Part shown: positions 22,468-33,554 of the stretch, in pieces | Position numbering within the stretch: position 1 is the first letter of the stretch | How the letters are laid out: each line of letters begins with the position of its first letter | Assembly: GCA_019137255.1 (NCBI GenBank) | Contig: WPDH01000364.1 | Coordinates: forward strand, 1 to 64,000 | Origin: Corinectria fuckeliana | Lineage: Eukaryota; Ascomycota; Sordariomycetes; Hypocreales; Nectriaceae | Length of the DNA stretch: 64,000 nucleotides | Direction of reading: 5' to 3' | Notes under the pieces: generated by a model | The model's database searches: none | Seen by the model: only the letters and a program-made list of their open reading frames with translations | What the model was told of the DNA's origin: nothing | Position numbers and translations under genes: made by a program

Positions 22468-24608
22468 ATGGGTCTTACCGACGTCTTTTCTTCTGAAAAG
22501 TCCGGCCTCGAAGTGCACGCCGACCCCGACTCCAGCGATTCTGAGCACCAGGTCATCCGCGATGGCGACCTCGCCTACACTCGCGCCAAGGGAGGCAATG
22601 GCTCCAAGCCGTCCTACCAGGAAGCAGTGGGAGCGCCTGTCGAGTCGTCTTCCCCACTAGGATACAATGTTGGATGGTTCACCGTCATCTTTCTCAACAT
22701 CAACATGATGATCGGAACGGGTATCTTCTCCACGCGTACGTATCCGCCGTCCTGGATCAGTGGATTTGTTCCAAGTATTCACTCGCGGGAACAGCGGCAA
22801 GCATTCTCAATAGGACCGGTTCTGTCGGACTGGCGCTCATCTTCTGGGTAATCGGGCTGTTCATGGCCGGCGCCGGATTGGCAGGTAAGTAACTCATACT
22901 AACCATTTCGATTGGCATACTTATGTTGTGCCTAGTCTACCTCGAGTTTGCGAGTTATTTCCCGAATCGAAGCGGAGCCGAGGTGGTATACCTGGAACAG
23001 ATTTATCCCAGACCTAGGCACTTCTTCCCAATTGCCTTCGCCGTACAATCTGTGCTGTTAAATTTCGGAAGCAGCAATGCCATCGGTAAGAGATTGTTAA
23101 CTATGCTTAGATTATCAATGCTAACCGGGCAGTCCTGTCGAACTACGCCTGGGCTATGTCTGACAAGACACCAACGGAGTGGGAAACAAGAGGCGTTGCC
23201 ATTGCCACTTACACTCTGGCCATCATCTTCGCAGTGGCCAACAACAGATGGTCGCTATGGGCCTCCAATGTCATTGGGGCTATTAAAGTCATCACCCTGA
23301 TCTTGTATGCTGCCTTCGACGTTGCCCAGCTTAGCAATAACCACTAACAAACCATTGTAGTATCAGCATCGCAGGCCTAGTTGTGCTTGGTGGGAACGTT
23401 AAGCATATCCCGGATCCCTCGGCAAACTTCAGGAACGCTTTCCAAGGCGATACCCCGAACGGAAACGATCTCTCCAGCGCCCTCGTCAGCATCGTCTTTT
23501 CGTACGCTGGATACAACAACGCGTTCAACGTCGTAAACGAAATCAAGAATCCCATCCCGACTCTGAGGCGCAACACGAGCGTCGCCCTCATCATCGTATT
23601 TATCCTGTACTTTCTCTGCAACATTGCGTATTTCTCCGTCGTTCCCAAGGCAGAATTTGCAGAGGCTAGCCAGATCGCCGCGTCCATGTTCTTCAATAAG
23701 CTATTCAATAACAGCAAGGGTGCTGCTAATGCTCTCAACTTCTTGGTCTTGCTGAGCGCCTTTGGCAACCTTCTAGCCGTTTTGATTGGCAGCTCTCGAG
23801 CGATTCGTGAGATTGGACGGTGAGACAACCGTCCCCTGCGGTTCCTTTTATCGATACTAATGTGTCGAATAACAGACAGGGCGTTCTTCCCTTTACCGAC
23901 ATCTGGGTGTCTACAAAGCCCTTCGGAACCCCTCTTGGCCCCTGCCTGCTGAATTACACTCTAACGGTCATCATGATCATTGCTCCTCCTGCCGGTGATG
24001 CTTTCACCTTTAGTGTGTTGAAACCTCCTTAATCCTTTTGAGTACCACGAGAAACTAATCTCAATTCGCAGTCATGGACTTGTCAACCTATCCAGCGGCC
24101 ATGTTCAACTTTGCATTAGCTATCGGTCTCTACATCCTTCGTCGACGACGTATTCGCTCAGGCATCGGTTATTCCGAATTCAAGGCATGGCACATTGCGG
24201 TCATCTTCTGGATTCTGATCCAAATATTTGTCCTTGCCATGCCGTGGTGGCCCCCGAAGGGCGGCATGTACGCGGGAGACGTCAGCTTCTGGTATGCCAC
24301 ATACTGCGTTGTGGGTATCGGCATGTAAGTCATCTCCCTCTAGCCATTGCAGTGACCTTGAGCTAACGATTACCTTCAGTATCCTGCTCTGCGGCCTGTA
24401 CTACGTGGTCTGGATATACGTGCTTCCGAAATGGGGAAAGTATACAGTCAGGACGGAGGTCACCGATGTTGGAAACAATGGAGCCAAGGCGCACCATCTT
24501 GTGAAGGTCCCGAATACCGAACTCGCCAAGTGGGATGAGGGTCATGATGAGACTGGGAACCTGCGACGTAGAGATGTGGCTCAGCCGGATAGTACCTTTG
24601 AAGTCTGA
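22468..24608 (+). CDS. Amino-acid permease, high-affinity methionine permease (MUP1) type
   Basis: This is a plasma-membrane amino-acid transporter of the APC superfamily, LAT branch (yeast Mup1/Mup3). Eight exons, 22468-22735, 22795-22884, 22936-23085, 23133-23304, 23361-23819, 23876-24012, 24072-24324 and 24380-24608, give 585 residues (Mup1: 574). All seven introns are 47-59 bp with GT-AG ends. TM1 carries the signature MMIGTGIFSTP at 80-90, restored across intron 1, followed by ASILNRTGSVGLAL. TM6 is SIVFSYAGYNNAFNVVNEIKNP with the family's 'Y.G...N.vV.EiK.P' core. About 12 TM segments are visible. The first ~65 residues are hydrophilic and Ser/Asp-rich, as in transporters with ubiquitin-dependent endocytosis. 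Methionine as substrate is inferred from the subfamily. Confidence 0.9.
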
Positions 24609-25157
24609 GTCTCATATCTACTCGTAGCAGTCTTGATAGATCGTAGTCTCAATGGAGTTTCTGACCGTAGTTATGCTCGAAACGATTGGATTCAATGTGT
24701 ACCAAGAGCCCCTGCGACGCTACCAAAGTACATAAAGTACAAGGACTTTCAGTTTCACATTTAAGAGGATTACGAGTCAACGACAAATCTGTGAATTCCT
24801 AAGGCACGTGGCTTGAATAGAAGTCCTAAGACCACCATTCAAGCCCCGAAGCCAACTAGCTAATCAAACCCACACAGCACAAAGGAAGCAAAGAAGAGTT
24901 TGTCTCAATAAACTGATGCAAGACAAGCCAGAGATCGAGGGCAAGTTCATGTGCATAGACAGACCCTCCTGCTCCAACAATCCTCCAGCGATATTTGTCG
25001 TTGAATTTAACAGTATTGTGGGCTTTGGGGCGTAGGTAGTGGCCAAGCTTACTATCAGGCCCCCTGAGCTCCCTGTATCATAGATTGTGATTAGTCACGG
25101 CACAAAGTAGGTGATAATCCAATCCCAAGTGTACTTACACTGACAGTAGCCGCCATA
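24609..25157. other. Convergent spacer
   Basis: This region lies between the permease 3' end and the CVNH gene 3' end. A CACGTG occurs near 24804, and there is no coding signal. Confidence 0.4.
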
Positions 25158-25469
25158 CTAGATGTTGACAGGTTGGAGAACGCCATTAATGTTCTCGATA
25201 TGATCATCAAGGTTGACCTCAGACTCGTCCCAGCCTCCGCCCTCATTCTCAAGCTGGGCCTTGAGCAAAGATTCGCCCTGAAGGGCAATATCTTGAGCGC
25301 TCTGGCTGAATGCCTGTTTTCCCCACTGGAACTGGCCGTTGATGTTGCCCAGAACCTTGTCCAGGGGAAGCTCGGAAGGTTGATAGGTGTGATTGTCCTC
25401 CTTCAGGCACTCAGCCAGGAGGGTGGAGCCCTCGATGCGGATGTTGCGGCTGCTCTGAGAAAAGGCCAT
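25158..25469 (-). CDS. CVNH-domain (cyanovirin-N homology) lectin
   Basis: This is a small single-exon protein of 103 residues with a complete cyanovirin-N homology domain, a sugar-binding fold found in fungi and ferns that usually recognises mannose-type glycans. Both internal repeats are evident: residues 3-50 (FSQSSRNIRIEGSTLLAEC ... VLGNINGQFQW) and 54-101 (AFSQSAQDIALQGESLLKAQL ... HIENINGVLQ). There is no signal peptide, as is usual for fungal CVNH proteins. Only one Cys (in LLAEC) is present, so the cyanobacterial disulfides are missing. The start at 25469 is chosen because homologs begin Met-x-Phe-Ser; an in-frame Met lies seven codons upstream. A TATA box is about 120 bp upstream. 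The biological role of such proteins in fungi is not settled. Confidence 0.9.
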   Translation of the reverse strand: MAFSQSSRNIRIEGSTLLAECLKEDNHTYQPSELPLDKVLGNINGQFQWGKQAFSQSAQDIALQGESLLKAQLENEGGGWDESEVNLDDHIENINGVLQPVNI

Positions 25470-25586
25470 GTTTGGGGATTGAAGGTACAAGGATGAGGCA
25501 AGTGTTTGAAGATTGTAGAAGTGGATGTTTGTTGGTTGCTGGGTGCTGGGTGCTGATTGAAGTGATGAGCCTGGGACACGCTGCCG

Positions 25587-25594
25587 TATTTATA
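25587..25594 (-). promoter_or_regulatory. TATA box of the CVNH gene
   Basis: The minus strand reads TATAAATA about 120 bp upstream of the CVNH start codon, a strong and well-placed match. Confidence 0.55.
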
Positions 25595-28353
25595 GATGAA
25601 ATCGGGGAGGATGGAATGTCCTAGGCCGTGTATTTATCACCTTTGACTCTGAGTTCATGCCAGAACCGTGGGTTCCTTCATCGAGCTGAGCTTTCGTGGC
25701 AGCAAACCAGCGCAGCCCGGTTGGAATTGGGCGCTCGACCTCCGAAGCCACCAAGCCCACCTATCGCATTTGGACAGACTTCCAGCACGGAATGCGAATA
25801 TATTGCCGGCTGGATAGTATGGCTTGCATCCTAGAAATATTGCCAAATGCAATTATTAGATGGATATGGCAAGATTGATGGTCCGGTTTTGGACGCGGCT
25901 TCACAATTTTCAGATGTCGAGACTACCTCAAAGTGCAGACTATCAAGATCTAGATTAGCAGTCATGGTTTCAGAGCAAATCTTCAGTCGACATAGTACAT
26001 ATCATGAGAGACCACTGGCATCAGAACGCGAGCCAACCTGAAACTACGCATGCGTTAACACGATCTCGCGCATCCAATGCCAATTAGCTCTATTATATAA
26101 TCGTTTGCTAGCAGCTTGGAAATCTATTCCTGGTTATCTGCTAATGAGGAGTCTCGCGCTTTTTCAGGCACGTCCTTGCGATTCCCATGATGCATATAGG
26201 CTTCCAAGTCTCAGACCCTACTGGATCACCGTGACATATTTCTCAGCGTAGTCAATTGGCTATGTAGGCTGATTGAAGTCAAAATGAATCACATAGCATA
26301 CCCCGACGTGGCTACACCTATAGGCCTAGATTAACTTCTGATTGTGCCATGTCCGGAAACGGAATGAAAACGGGACAAGACGTCGTTCAGGCTCGTGCCA
26401 CGCGACATCTGGTATTGTACCATTCTCTCCAAAGTCAACTTCACATACCTAACCGCAAGCTACAAGGAGTAGAAAGGCTGTAAAAGCCATGTGGCTCTAT
26501 TATTATTTCTCTGGGTGTGGCCCCCAATTCCCTATGCCGCTTATCCGGCTCACATGGTGTGTTGCACTCATGGCCGGAGTCAAGATAAACCCCGAGGGGC
26601 TACAGAATATGTAGCTGATCAATTATACTTACAGGACTAAATGACGACCAGGCAGCTCAAACATCGCTGACGAAGTACTTCGCGCTGCTGTCTTCTAAGA
26701 CAAAGCTCAAAAAGGCGGCATGTTATCCGCACTCGGTGAACAATCATTGCCCTACAATTGTACAAGCTAAGGTACGGGCCGCTGCGGGGTGTACAATCCA
26801 GACTGCAACGTGGCTGGCTGAAGAGCTTTATTAGCACAAGCTTCTGTGTTGTGGCTTGGACGAGTTGTCTGTCTCCCCAGGCAGAAGCTTTTACTAGTGA
26901 CCCATCCAGTGTCGATTAGCTATCACATTCTTAGATACGGAAGAAGTGTCATGGGATACTTGATCTAGGTTTGCCATATAGAACACGACGGGCGCATGTA
27001 AGTTTCACATGGAAGAAAACATTGGAGGCACGAAAGTAGATCAATAGCAAAGATCAAGACATGCGTTTCCTCTTCCGGAGCATGGCATTTTAGTGAAGGG
27101 AAGTATGTGGCCGTCACAAGCCGTAGGTATTTTTCTTCCCAGAAGTCAATCTCCGTTCCCCAAAGTGCGGACATTTCATGAATTTAGTGAGCTTCAAAGG
27201 CGCCTACACCCATAGTAGCAGTTAACCCGAAACCTTCAAGAGACATCATTAAGCGGGCCTTGTTTTTCTAGCACTGGATTTGTAGCAAAATACCCAAACA
27301 AGTTAGAAACGCACTTCAAGTATTGTGCGCAAACTAATATACTGCAGCAGATTTTTGCAGTGCAGCTTTTTGCAGTGCAGACGTTCATGTGCAGATGTTC
27401 ATGCGTGTAAGTGATATCGGACCCTTCTACGAAATCTCTTGCCTGGATTTCAGAATGAACGCATCATACAATTTGCTTAGAAGTATGTGACGATTACTTT
27501 TGTAACTTATTCTCGTATTTGGCAGGTGTTGTTGTACAGCGCATAGATGATGGCATCCAAAGTAGCGAGAGAAGAGACTGCTTTGCTTGCCACCCTCCAC
27601 AACTCACGCTGACCACGTCGCACCGACGAATCCCTCGACGAAAAAGCAACATTGGGGGTCGGATGCCTCAACTCATCATCGATTGCTTCCCTGGCGAATG
27701 CGAGAGAGCTTCGTCGGACACAAAGAGCGAAGACGCGAAGCGCCCTCAACCACGTGCGTCATGGTCGGTGGTTGAGTGCACCGACAACTTCCGCTTAGTC
27801 ACTAAACTCACGATGTGAACCGGGGGACCGGGTCTCGCGGTTGTTTTTAGCATGATCCGGGAACCAGTGGTAGCCTGTTTTCCCGGCTAAGAAGGCCAGA
27901 GCGTGCACGAGGGGCAGACAACCGGACGCTGCTGGTGCCGGTAATAGGCTCGTGTATATGCTTTGTTCGCGATACATCCTTGCACCCGCACTTAAATGTG
28001 CGACTTGTCGGCACGCCGAAGCACCGAAGCTCCGACTCAGACTCGGTCGGAGGCGTCGGAGGCGTCGGAGGCGGGATCTTGATATGTGCGGGTCGTGAAG
28101 AACCGACTGTGTTTGCTGGCTTCGGACGTTTACCAGGATGCCTGCCTGGGATGACGCACCCTTCTCGAGTTCTCATTAAAAGGGACCTCCCCGGTTGATG
28201 CTTTTCAGCATGATTCTCCTGGGCAGTGGGCAACGTCGTACCAGATCTTGAAAGTTCTTTCTCTCCTTCTCTCCTTCTCCCCTTCTCTCCTTCTCACTCC
28301 CTTGATTATTTGCTACTCCATTTAGATCGTTCCCATCATTCCCTTAACTCGCC
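25595..28353. other. Divergent spacer with short direct repeats
   Basis: No gene is supported in 2.75 kb. Visible structure includes two copies of a TTTTTGCAGTGCAG-like word at about 27353-27380, followed by two copies of a GTTCATG/GCAGA word. Three 9-bp copies of TCGGAGGCG lie at 28047-28073. A pyrimidine tract (repeated TTCTCTCC) at about 28256-28300, just before the SNG1-like gene, is typical of transcription start regions in filamentous fungi. Confidence 0.5.
28047..28073. repeat. Three tandem 9-bp repeats (TCGGAGGCG)
   Basis: Three perfect consecutive copies of TCGGAGGCG lie about 280 bp upstream of the SNG1-like start codon. Function is unknown. Confidence 0.7.
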
Positions 28354-29658
28354 ATGTCTTCCTTCTCGTCTCAGACCGAGGGTCGGATGCGCCTGCGGTC
28401 CCCGTACTGGACCTCACGACTGACAAGACTCATCATACCCATCGTCGGCGTCGCCATAATTCTGCAGGTCCTCTTCTTAGGAAACCTGTCCTATATCTAC
28501 GGCGCTCTGTTCAAATCCGGCCACCGATCCCATGCCCTCAAGGTCCTAGCCATCGACTACGACGGAGCTGAGATTGGCGAAGCACTCTCAATAGCGTACG
28601 AGTCCCTGCGAGGCGATAAATTTCCGACTCTCCATCACCACTCAGCATCCGAGTATCCTACGCCAGAGTCGTTGAACGAGGCTATCTGCAAGGGAGGATA
28701 CTGGGCGGCCATCTGGACACACTCGGAATCATCGGAGCGCCTGATGGCTACAATCGAGGGCAAGAACACTACCGCATACGACCCCGCCAGCACAATCTCC
28801 TACACGTACCAGGCATCCTACTACCCTATCGTCTCTGCCTCTCTTATCGAGGGGAACATGCAGACCTTGATCTCCGTTGCGTCCCGGACCTACTATGGCG
28901 TGGCCACCGACGCTCGAGCCGCAGTCAACATGAGCGACCCGGTCAGTTCCTCGGCATTCCTCAACCCCATCCAAGCGTCGGCCAAGGTCAGAATGCCGAC
29001 AAACCAGGGACCTCGTATCCTCCTCAACACTGTCTCCATGGTCATGCCGACGCTGATGCAGTTCTTCTTCCTCATGGGAATGAACGGCATCTTCGCCGAG
29101 GCTGGAGTCTTCAGCAAGCTCTCGAAGCGCGACACATACTTCACCAGGCTCTTCATTAGCAAGATCTATACCTTCATCTGCGCTCTCGCCATGACAGGCT
29201 ACATCTGGGCCTTCCGCGAGGATTGGTCCGTGTCTGGAGGGCAATTCGCAGAGACGTGGATGTGCCTCTGGTTGTTCATGGAGGTCCAGTATGTCGTCGT
29301 CGACACGGTGCTTGAGAACCTGCTGCCCATCAAGTTCATTGCTTTCTTCATCCTCACGTGGATCATCACCAACCTGGCCAGCACCATTTATCCGTTTCCC
29401 CTGTTGGCCGGCTTCTACCGCATTGGCTACGCTCTGCCTGCACACAACATATGGATATTGTTGATGGCGATATGGTCGGACGGCTGCAAGCAGCAGAACG
29501 AGGTGGCATTGCCAGTACTCCTGTCATATTGGGTTCTTGGACACTTCACCAGTGCGTGGTCAGTCCGGAATAAGTGCGTTGCGGCTGAAAGGGCCACAGT
29601 AGAGAAGCGCGTCGAAACGGATTCATCTCAGAGCATGATAGCTGTGGAAAACGTGTAG
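28354..29658 (+). CDS. DUF3533 membrane protein, SNG1-like (nitrosoguanidine resistance family)
   Basis: This is a single-exon gene for 434 residues. The family (Pfam DUF3533) includes yeast Sng1, a plasma-membrane protein linked to nitrosoguanidine resistance and to phospholipid flippase activity. One TM helix near residues 26-48 (LIIPIVGVAIILQVLFLGNL) is followed by a large ~170-residue extracellular domain. This contains the family motifs VLAIDYDGAEIG and KGGYWAAIW and several N-glycosylation sites (for example NTT at about 138). Five or six TM helices fill the C-terminal half (SMVMPTLMQFFFLMGMNGIF onward to LLMAIW). The start has the context TCGCCATGTC and follows a pyrimidine tract. It converges on a Zn2Cys6 regulator whose divergent partner encodes an RTA1-like protein; I infer a small membrane-stress group. 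Frame and length look intact. Confidence 0.88.
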   Translation: MSSFSSQTEGRMRLRSPYWTSRLTRLIIPIVGVAIILQVLFLGNLSYIYGALFKSGHRSHALKVLAIDYDGAEIGEALSIAYESLRGDKFPTLHHHSASEYPTPESLNEAICKGGYWAAIWTHSESSERLMATIEGKNTTAYDPASTISYTYQASYYPIVSASLIEGNMQTLISVASRTYYGVATDARAAVNMSDPVSSSAFLNPIQASAKVRMPTNQGPRILLNTVSMVMPTLMQFFFLMGMNGIFAEAGVFSKLSKRDTYFTRLFISKIYTFICALAMTGYIWAFREDWSVSGGQFAETWMCLWLFMEVQYVVVDTVLENLLPIKFIAFFILTWIITNLASTIYPFPLLAGFYRIGYALPAHNIWILLMAIWSDGCKQQNEVALPVLLSYWVLGHFTSAWSVRNKCVAAERATVEKRVETDSSQSMIAVENV

Positions 29659-29689
29659 CCGGCCACGGTAGAAAGCTATTTCGTTTGTA

Positions 29690-29766
29690 TTATAGAAGAA
29701 CTGGGATAGAGGGGTCTGGGATAAAGGGAATACCGGAATAGAGGGATTACTGGGATAAAGGGATAG
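29690..29766. repeat. Degenerate GGGATAAAGGG minisatellite
   Basis: Imperfect repeats of GGGATAAAGGGA / GGGATAGAGGG type occur about five times between the SNG1-like gene and the synthetase fragment. They directly adjoin the fragment, as at a duplication junction. Confidence 0.55.
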
Positions 29767-30018
29767 TTCACTGCCTCCGAGGGGGCGCCAGTTGCTGGTA
29801 TACTAGGCCAGGACGAGGTAGAGGCAGGCCAGGTTCGGATAAAGCAGCTGCATGTTGGGTACAAGAACGCGAGGCAGAAGGATAAAGCGCAGCTCGTTCC
29901 TAGGGAGAATCTGGTGGAAGAAGGAAGGGAACTACCAGCGAACGCCGCTGGTCGGGATAATGAAGAAGGCTTAGAGTCAGACAACCTGAAAGCCCTGATT
30001 AAAAGACGCTTACGTTAG
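29767..30018 (+). pseudogene. Fragment resembling C terminus of histidyl-tRNA synthetase
   Basis: An open frame of 83 codons without a start Met begins after a TAG at 29764 and ends at the TAG at 30016. Its first part, APVAGILGQDEVEAGQVRIK, resembles the anticodon-binding domain of histidyl-tRNA synthetase, where the family has 'vavilGqdElxaGxVxiKxL'. The later RENLVEEGREL resembles the terminal 'r.dLVeeik..L' helix. The rest of the enzyme (class II catalytic core) is absent upstream, where only a minisatellite is found. I infer a truncated, probably untranslated duplicate; the functional gene should be elsewhere in the genome. The identification rests on a short match. Confidence 0.45.
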
Positions 30019-30211
30019 GTGTAATCAAAAATGGATTACGCAAGAAGTAGGGACATATAAGCTTGAATGTTTTAAATAGTTTCACACGAAATATAGTTGC
30101 TGCTTAACAAAATCACAGCTAAGAAAAGAACTCTCTGTACATTCGTTCTGTGATATAGCTCATTTAAATCTACTGTACAAGACTTCATCTATGAACAAGC
30201 TTGATCCGTCT

Positions 30212-31878
30212 TTACCATGTCAGAATCTTCTCTTCGCTCCAAATACCGCTTCCTTGTTGCATGGTTCTTATTCGAATCCTACGATGTTCAACATCCGTAA
30301 CCGCATGCATGTTTCTCACTCTAGCAGTCCTGGGAACATCCAAGTGGCTGCAAATCTCCCCAAGACCTTCTTCCTCCACCTTCACCACCTCTTGAAGCAC
30401 ACAGGCAGCACCCAAACTATCCCACACTGCTTCCCTGCGCGGCGACGATCTGAGCATCTCAATGGCTTGCCGTCGGACCTGTGGGTGTCGGCACTTGAGA
30501 GCAGCGTAGTACAGCAGGGGGACGACGCCGATGTCGATCGAGAATCTAGTCGAAGAGGAGGCAAGAAGGCCCTTGGTTTTTTCAAGGATGGTGGTGAATT
30601 CCGGGAAAAAGTCGTCAAAGCTTGCCTCGTCGTTATTTAGGCTTTCAGCGAGAAGCATCTTCGCCGTAGTGTGCCATAGCTTCATGATGGTCACTCGAGC
30701 ACTTGAGGATTCCTCCAGGCCGTTTTTTAGGAGGTAGTCTCGGAAGTAGTGCGACCACTGTGTCAGTAGACGAGCGTTGTCCCAGATTCTCTCGCTCATA
30801 GTTCGGCCAGTGGCTTTGTAGGAGACAGTCTCGGAAAGGGTATCGGCTAGCAGGATGTCAAGGCAGTTCCTTGCTTGTTCGAGGCTTTCAAAAGGCTGGA
30901 TATCCTTTTGGGCATCCAACATCAAGTTCCACGGTAGGAACAGACCGGTAGGCATTGTTCGAGCCTGCAGCACCAGGCTTGTACACACTGGCCTCAGCCT
31001 CGTCCGAATCATATGCCCACTGGGGGAAGAAGATGATGTACCATCGTGGTGGGGATTCTTCCTGTCATTCCACTGGTACATGATGGATATGCTGCTCCAT
31101 AGGTGAGTTTGGGCCGCGGGATAGTCGCCGCGCAGCCACTCAAAGGCGACACAGAGAATGGAGCAAAGAAGGGTGATTTCTAGTTTAGCCCAGCCATGGG
31201 TCGAAATGTGACTGTTCAAAAGTTGGATCCCCGCCGCGTACTCGTTGATGGCTTCTTCTCGAAGAATCCGAGCAGGCGAATTGCAGTTGGGTCCGGCGTG
31301 ATCATGGTGGAAACTCTCATGCAGTAGGCCAAGGGCAACGACCATTTGCTGCACGCAGGTTTCTCGGCGGCTGACTTGCAGCACGAGAGTACTCCAGAGA
31401 TCACTGTTGAAGTAGCCGGCGAACTCGAGGGCTGTATTCTGTTGAAAGTAATGAAGGGACCTCCCCGCCCGTGGGCCAAGGGCGATGTTGAGGGAGAACT
31501 GCCCGGGGAGCCTTAGAAGAGCATGAGACTGGGGCCGCAACAAGGGCATGCCCGGGCCGTTAGCATCAGTATCCGAGTCATCCTCCACGGCTGCAGAGTA
31601 CCTGTCGCATTTGCGGCCCGTTGTGGTGCAGCGTTCGCAGGAAGGCCGCGCACGATCGCACCGGACACGGCGTATGCTAAAGGAGCGAAACGTGTAAGCG
31701 CCAGCTCATTTAGGTCCAACTGAAGGCCAGGACAGGCTATGCGGTAAAAGGCAGCATCAAACTATGCAACTCTATCGGAACGGACTCACCGACACACTCC
31801 ACAGCCGAGTCTGGAGCGGGTATGTTTGGCTCTCTTGCGCCGCTGGGGCAGAGACGGATCTCCCGGAGCCGACGGCAT
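30212..31878 (-). CDS. Zn2Cys6 fungal transcription factor
   Basis: This is a nuclear regulator of 517 residues in two exons, 31878-31790 and 31676-30212, with a 113-bp intron that falls inside the zinc cluster. Splicing completes the motif: Cys26, Cys29, Cys36, Cys43, Cys46 and Cys53 (LGCGVC / RIRRVRCD then CERCTTTGRKCD), preceded by the basic run QRRKRAKHTRSR. The remainder lacks the classical fungal_trans signature. It resembles the large C-terminal fungal_trans_2-like class, with family-type segments SLHYFQQNTALEFAGYF and WSTLVLQVS. The ORF track alone would miss the DNA-binding domain because of the intron. It is divergent from the RTA1-like gene (690 bp shared promoter) and convergent with the SNG1-like gene, so local regulation of those membrane genes is a reasonable inference. 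Confidence 0.9.
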
Positions 31879-32567
31879 GACGGGGAATCGGGGATAGGCT
31901 ATTCGTACAGCGGCCGGTTGTAGATGAAGACGCAGGTTGGTTGACCTGAGAAAGCCAGGGTGACATGACCGGAGCAAGCCAGAAAGAGGACGATGACTTG
32001 GATTAACGAAAAGCAAACGGGTTGAGGGTTGTTAGTGGAAGCGTCCATGGGTTGGGTCTTGGACGGCTAGAAACGTGTGTCTCGGGCTTCATACTACGCA
32101 AACCTCCGCGGTGGAGCACGATGGACTGAAGCTTAACTTGTCATGATTGGCCCGTTCGTCTAGAAGCCAATCGTGCGTCCTTAGCGATGGAGCTTGTTTA
32201 ATGACAAAGCCCTAGAGGATCGCCATGGCCCGGCCCCTGCAGACTCCGCCTCAAAGCCTTCGAGACGCATCTACGGATCAGCAAGCGGACAAGCAGACAT
32301 TGGAATCCCACGGATGGAAATAAGGATTCGGATGCCTGTAGGAAACGACATTTCTCTTGAGCCCCGACGCCAAGACTTTGCCTGCAGGTATCTTGATTGG
32401 CCTGCTCGTCTACAACTCCAAGGCCTCCGCCCAGCAGTCAGTCACAGGGCGTCTTATAAAGCGTTGCGTCCTGCTGCCTCGTTTTACTAATCGCAATGTG
32501 CAGCAAAGAACCACACATGCCGCTGCCTTCACTACCGGGAGCCGCTGCCACGAGGTTTTGATTCAAG
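31879..32567. promoter_or_regulatory. Shared divergent promoter of Zn2Cys6 regulator and RTA1-like gene
   Basis: These 689 bp separate two divergent start codons. A TATAAA at 32455-32460 lies about 110 bp before the RTA1-like start. No other element is certain. Confidence 0.55.
32455..32460 (+). promoter_or_regulatory. TATA box of the RTA1-like gene
   Basis: TATAAA (in GTCTTATAAAGCG) is about 110 bp upstream of the start codon at 32568. Confidence 0.5.
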
Positions 32568-33554
32568 ATGACGATGGATATTCCTCTTCTAGGGCCCAAT
32601 GCCTTCTACCTGGCCTGCCATGCTGTGTTACTTCTCCCCCAGGTGTTTTTCGGCATTCGCTACAAGACCTGGGGCTATTTGTTTGGCGTCTTCTGTGGCC
32701 ATGTGCTTGAGATCATTGGGTATGCAGCTCGAGTGCAGATGCACAACGGCGAAGATAAATTCTTAGCGTGAGAATCCCTTCCATGACATGTCCAGCTCCC
32801 ACACGGAATGGGACATAACACTAACTTGGATCCTGTACAGCTACATCGTCACCATCACAATTGCTCCCGCCTTCTTCAGTGCGGCGATTTACCTCTGTCT
32901 CGCTCGAATCATATCCGTCTACGGCGAGAACATCTCCCGTTTCAGCCCCCGCACATACACCATCACTTTCATGGTATCCGACTTCGTAGCTCTTATTCTG
33001 CAGGCTTCAGGGGGGGCTATTCTTGGAGGGAAGGACCAAGATACGCTTGACGCGGGTCTAGCAATCATCAAAACGGGGCTGGCAGCACATCTAGTTGCCA
33101 TTGCCATCTTTGTGGCTCTGGCGGCAGAGTACGGATTCCGGGCGTATCGGCATCAAGACCAATGGAGCCGCAAGTTTGCCGATTTGCAGAAGTCCCGAAA
33201 GTTCTTGCTCTTCCTCATTGGTATGATATTTCGCTCTCAAGTCCCCCTGTACTTCATGTTGCTAACACATTGACAGGGCTTGCAACTGCCACGCTCTGCA
33301 TCCTGATTCGGACCTCATTTCGAGTGGCTGAACTTAGGGACGGCTTCCACAGCAAACTAGCCAACAACGAGGTTGCCTTCATCGTGCTGGAGGGAACCAT
33401 GATGGTCATTGCGGCCGCTTGCTTGGCCGCGTCACACCCAGGCGTCGCTTTTCGGGGACGCTGGGGTGAGGCTGACTTTCAACTTCGGAAAGACGACAAG
33501 GGCCGCGCATTTGAGAAGACGGGTTCTGATCCTGTGCCGCTGACATTGTTGTGA
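32568..33554 (+). CDS. RTA1-like seven-TM lipid-translocating/resistance protein
   Basis: This is an integral membrane protein of the RTA1 family (yeast Rta1, Rsb1, Pug1), linked to sphingoid-base export and resistance to toxic amphiphiles. Exons 32568-32767, 32841-33220 and 33277-33554 give 285 residues, normal for the family. Family signatures are GPNAFYLACHAVLL in TM1, GIRYKTWGYLFGV and HVLEIIGYAAR around TM2, APAFFSAAIYLCLARII in TM3, and SDFVALILQASGGAI in TM4. The fifth helix and the LCILIRTSFRVAELRDGF segment of TM6 follow. The C-terminal helix is EVAFIVLEGTMMVIAAACLA. The N terminus before TM1 is short (about 10 residues), so an upstream exon cannot be excluded. It is divergently paired with a Zn2Cys6 regulator. 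Confidence 0.9.

Noticed and set aside
15522..24608. Secondary-metabolite or defence cluster around the DHA2 transporter
   Set aside because: No polyketide synthase, peptide synthetase, terpene cyclase, P450 or NLR/HET-type gene is present; neighbours are an ion exchanger and an amino-acid permease.
28729..29445. 238-codon minus-strand frame opposite the SNG1-like gene
   Set aside because: It is an antisense shadow of the DUF3533 coding sequence; His/Glu/Asp-rich composition is typical of such shadows.
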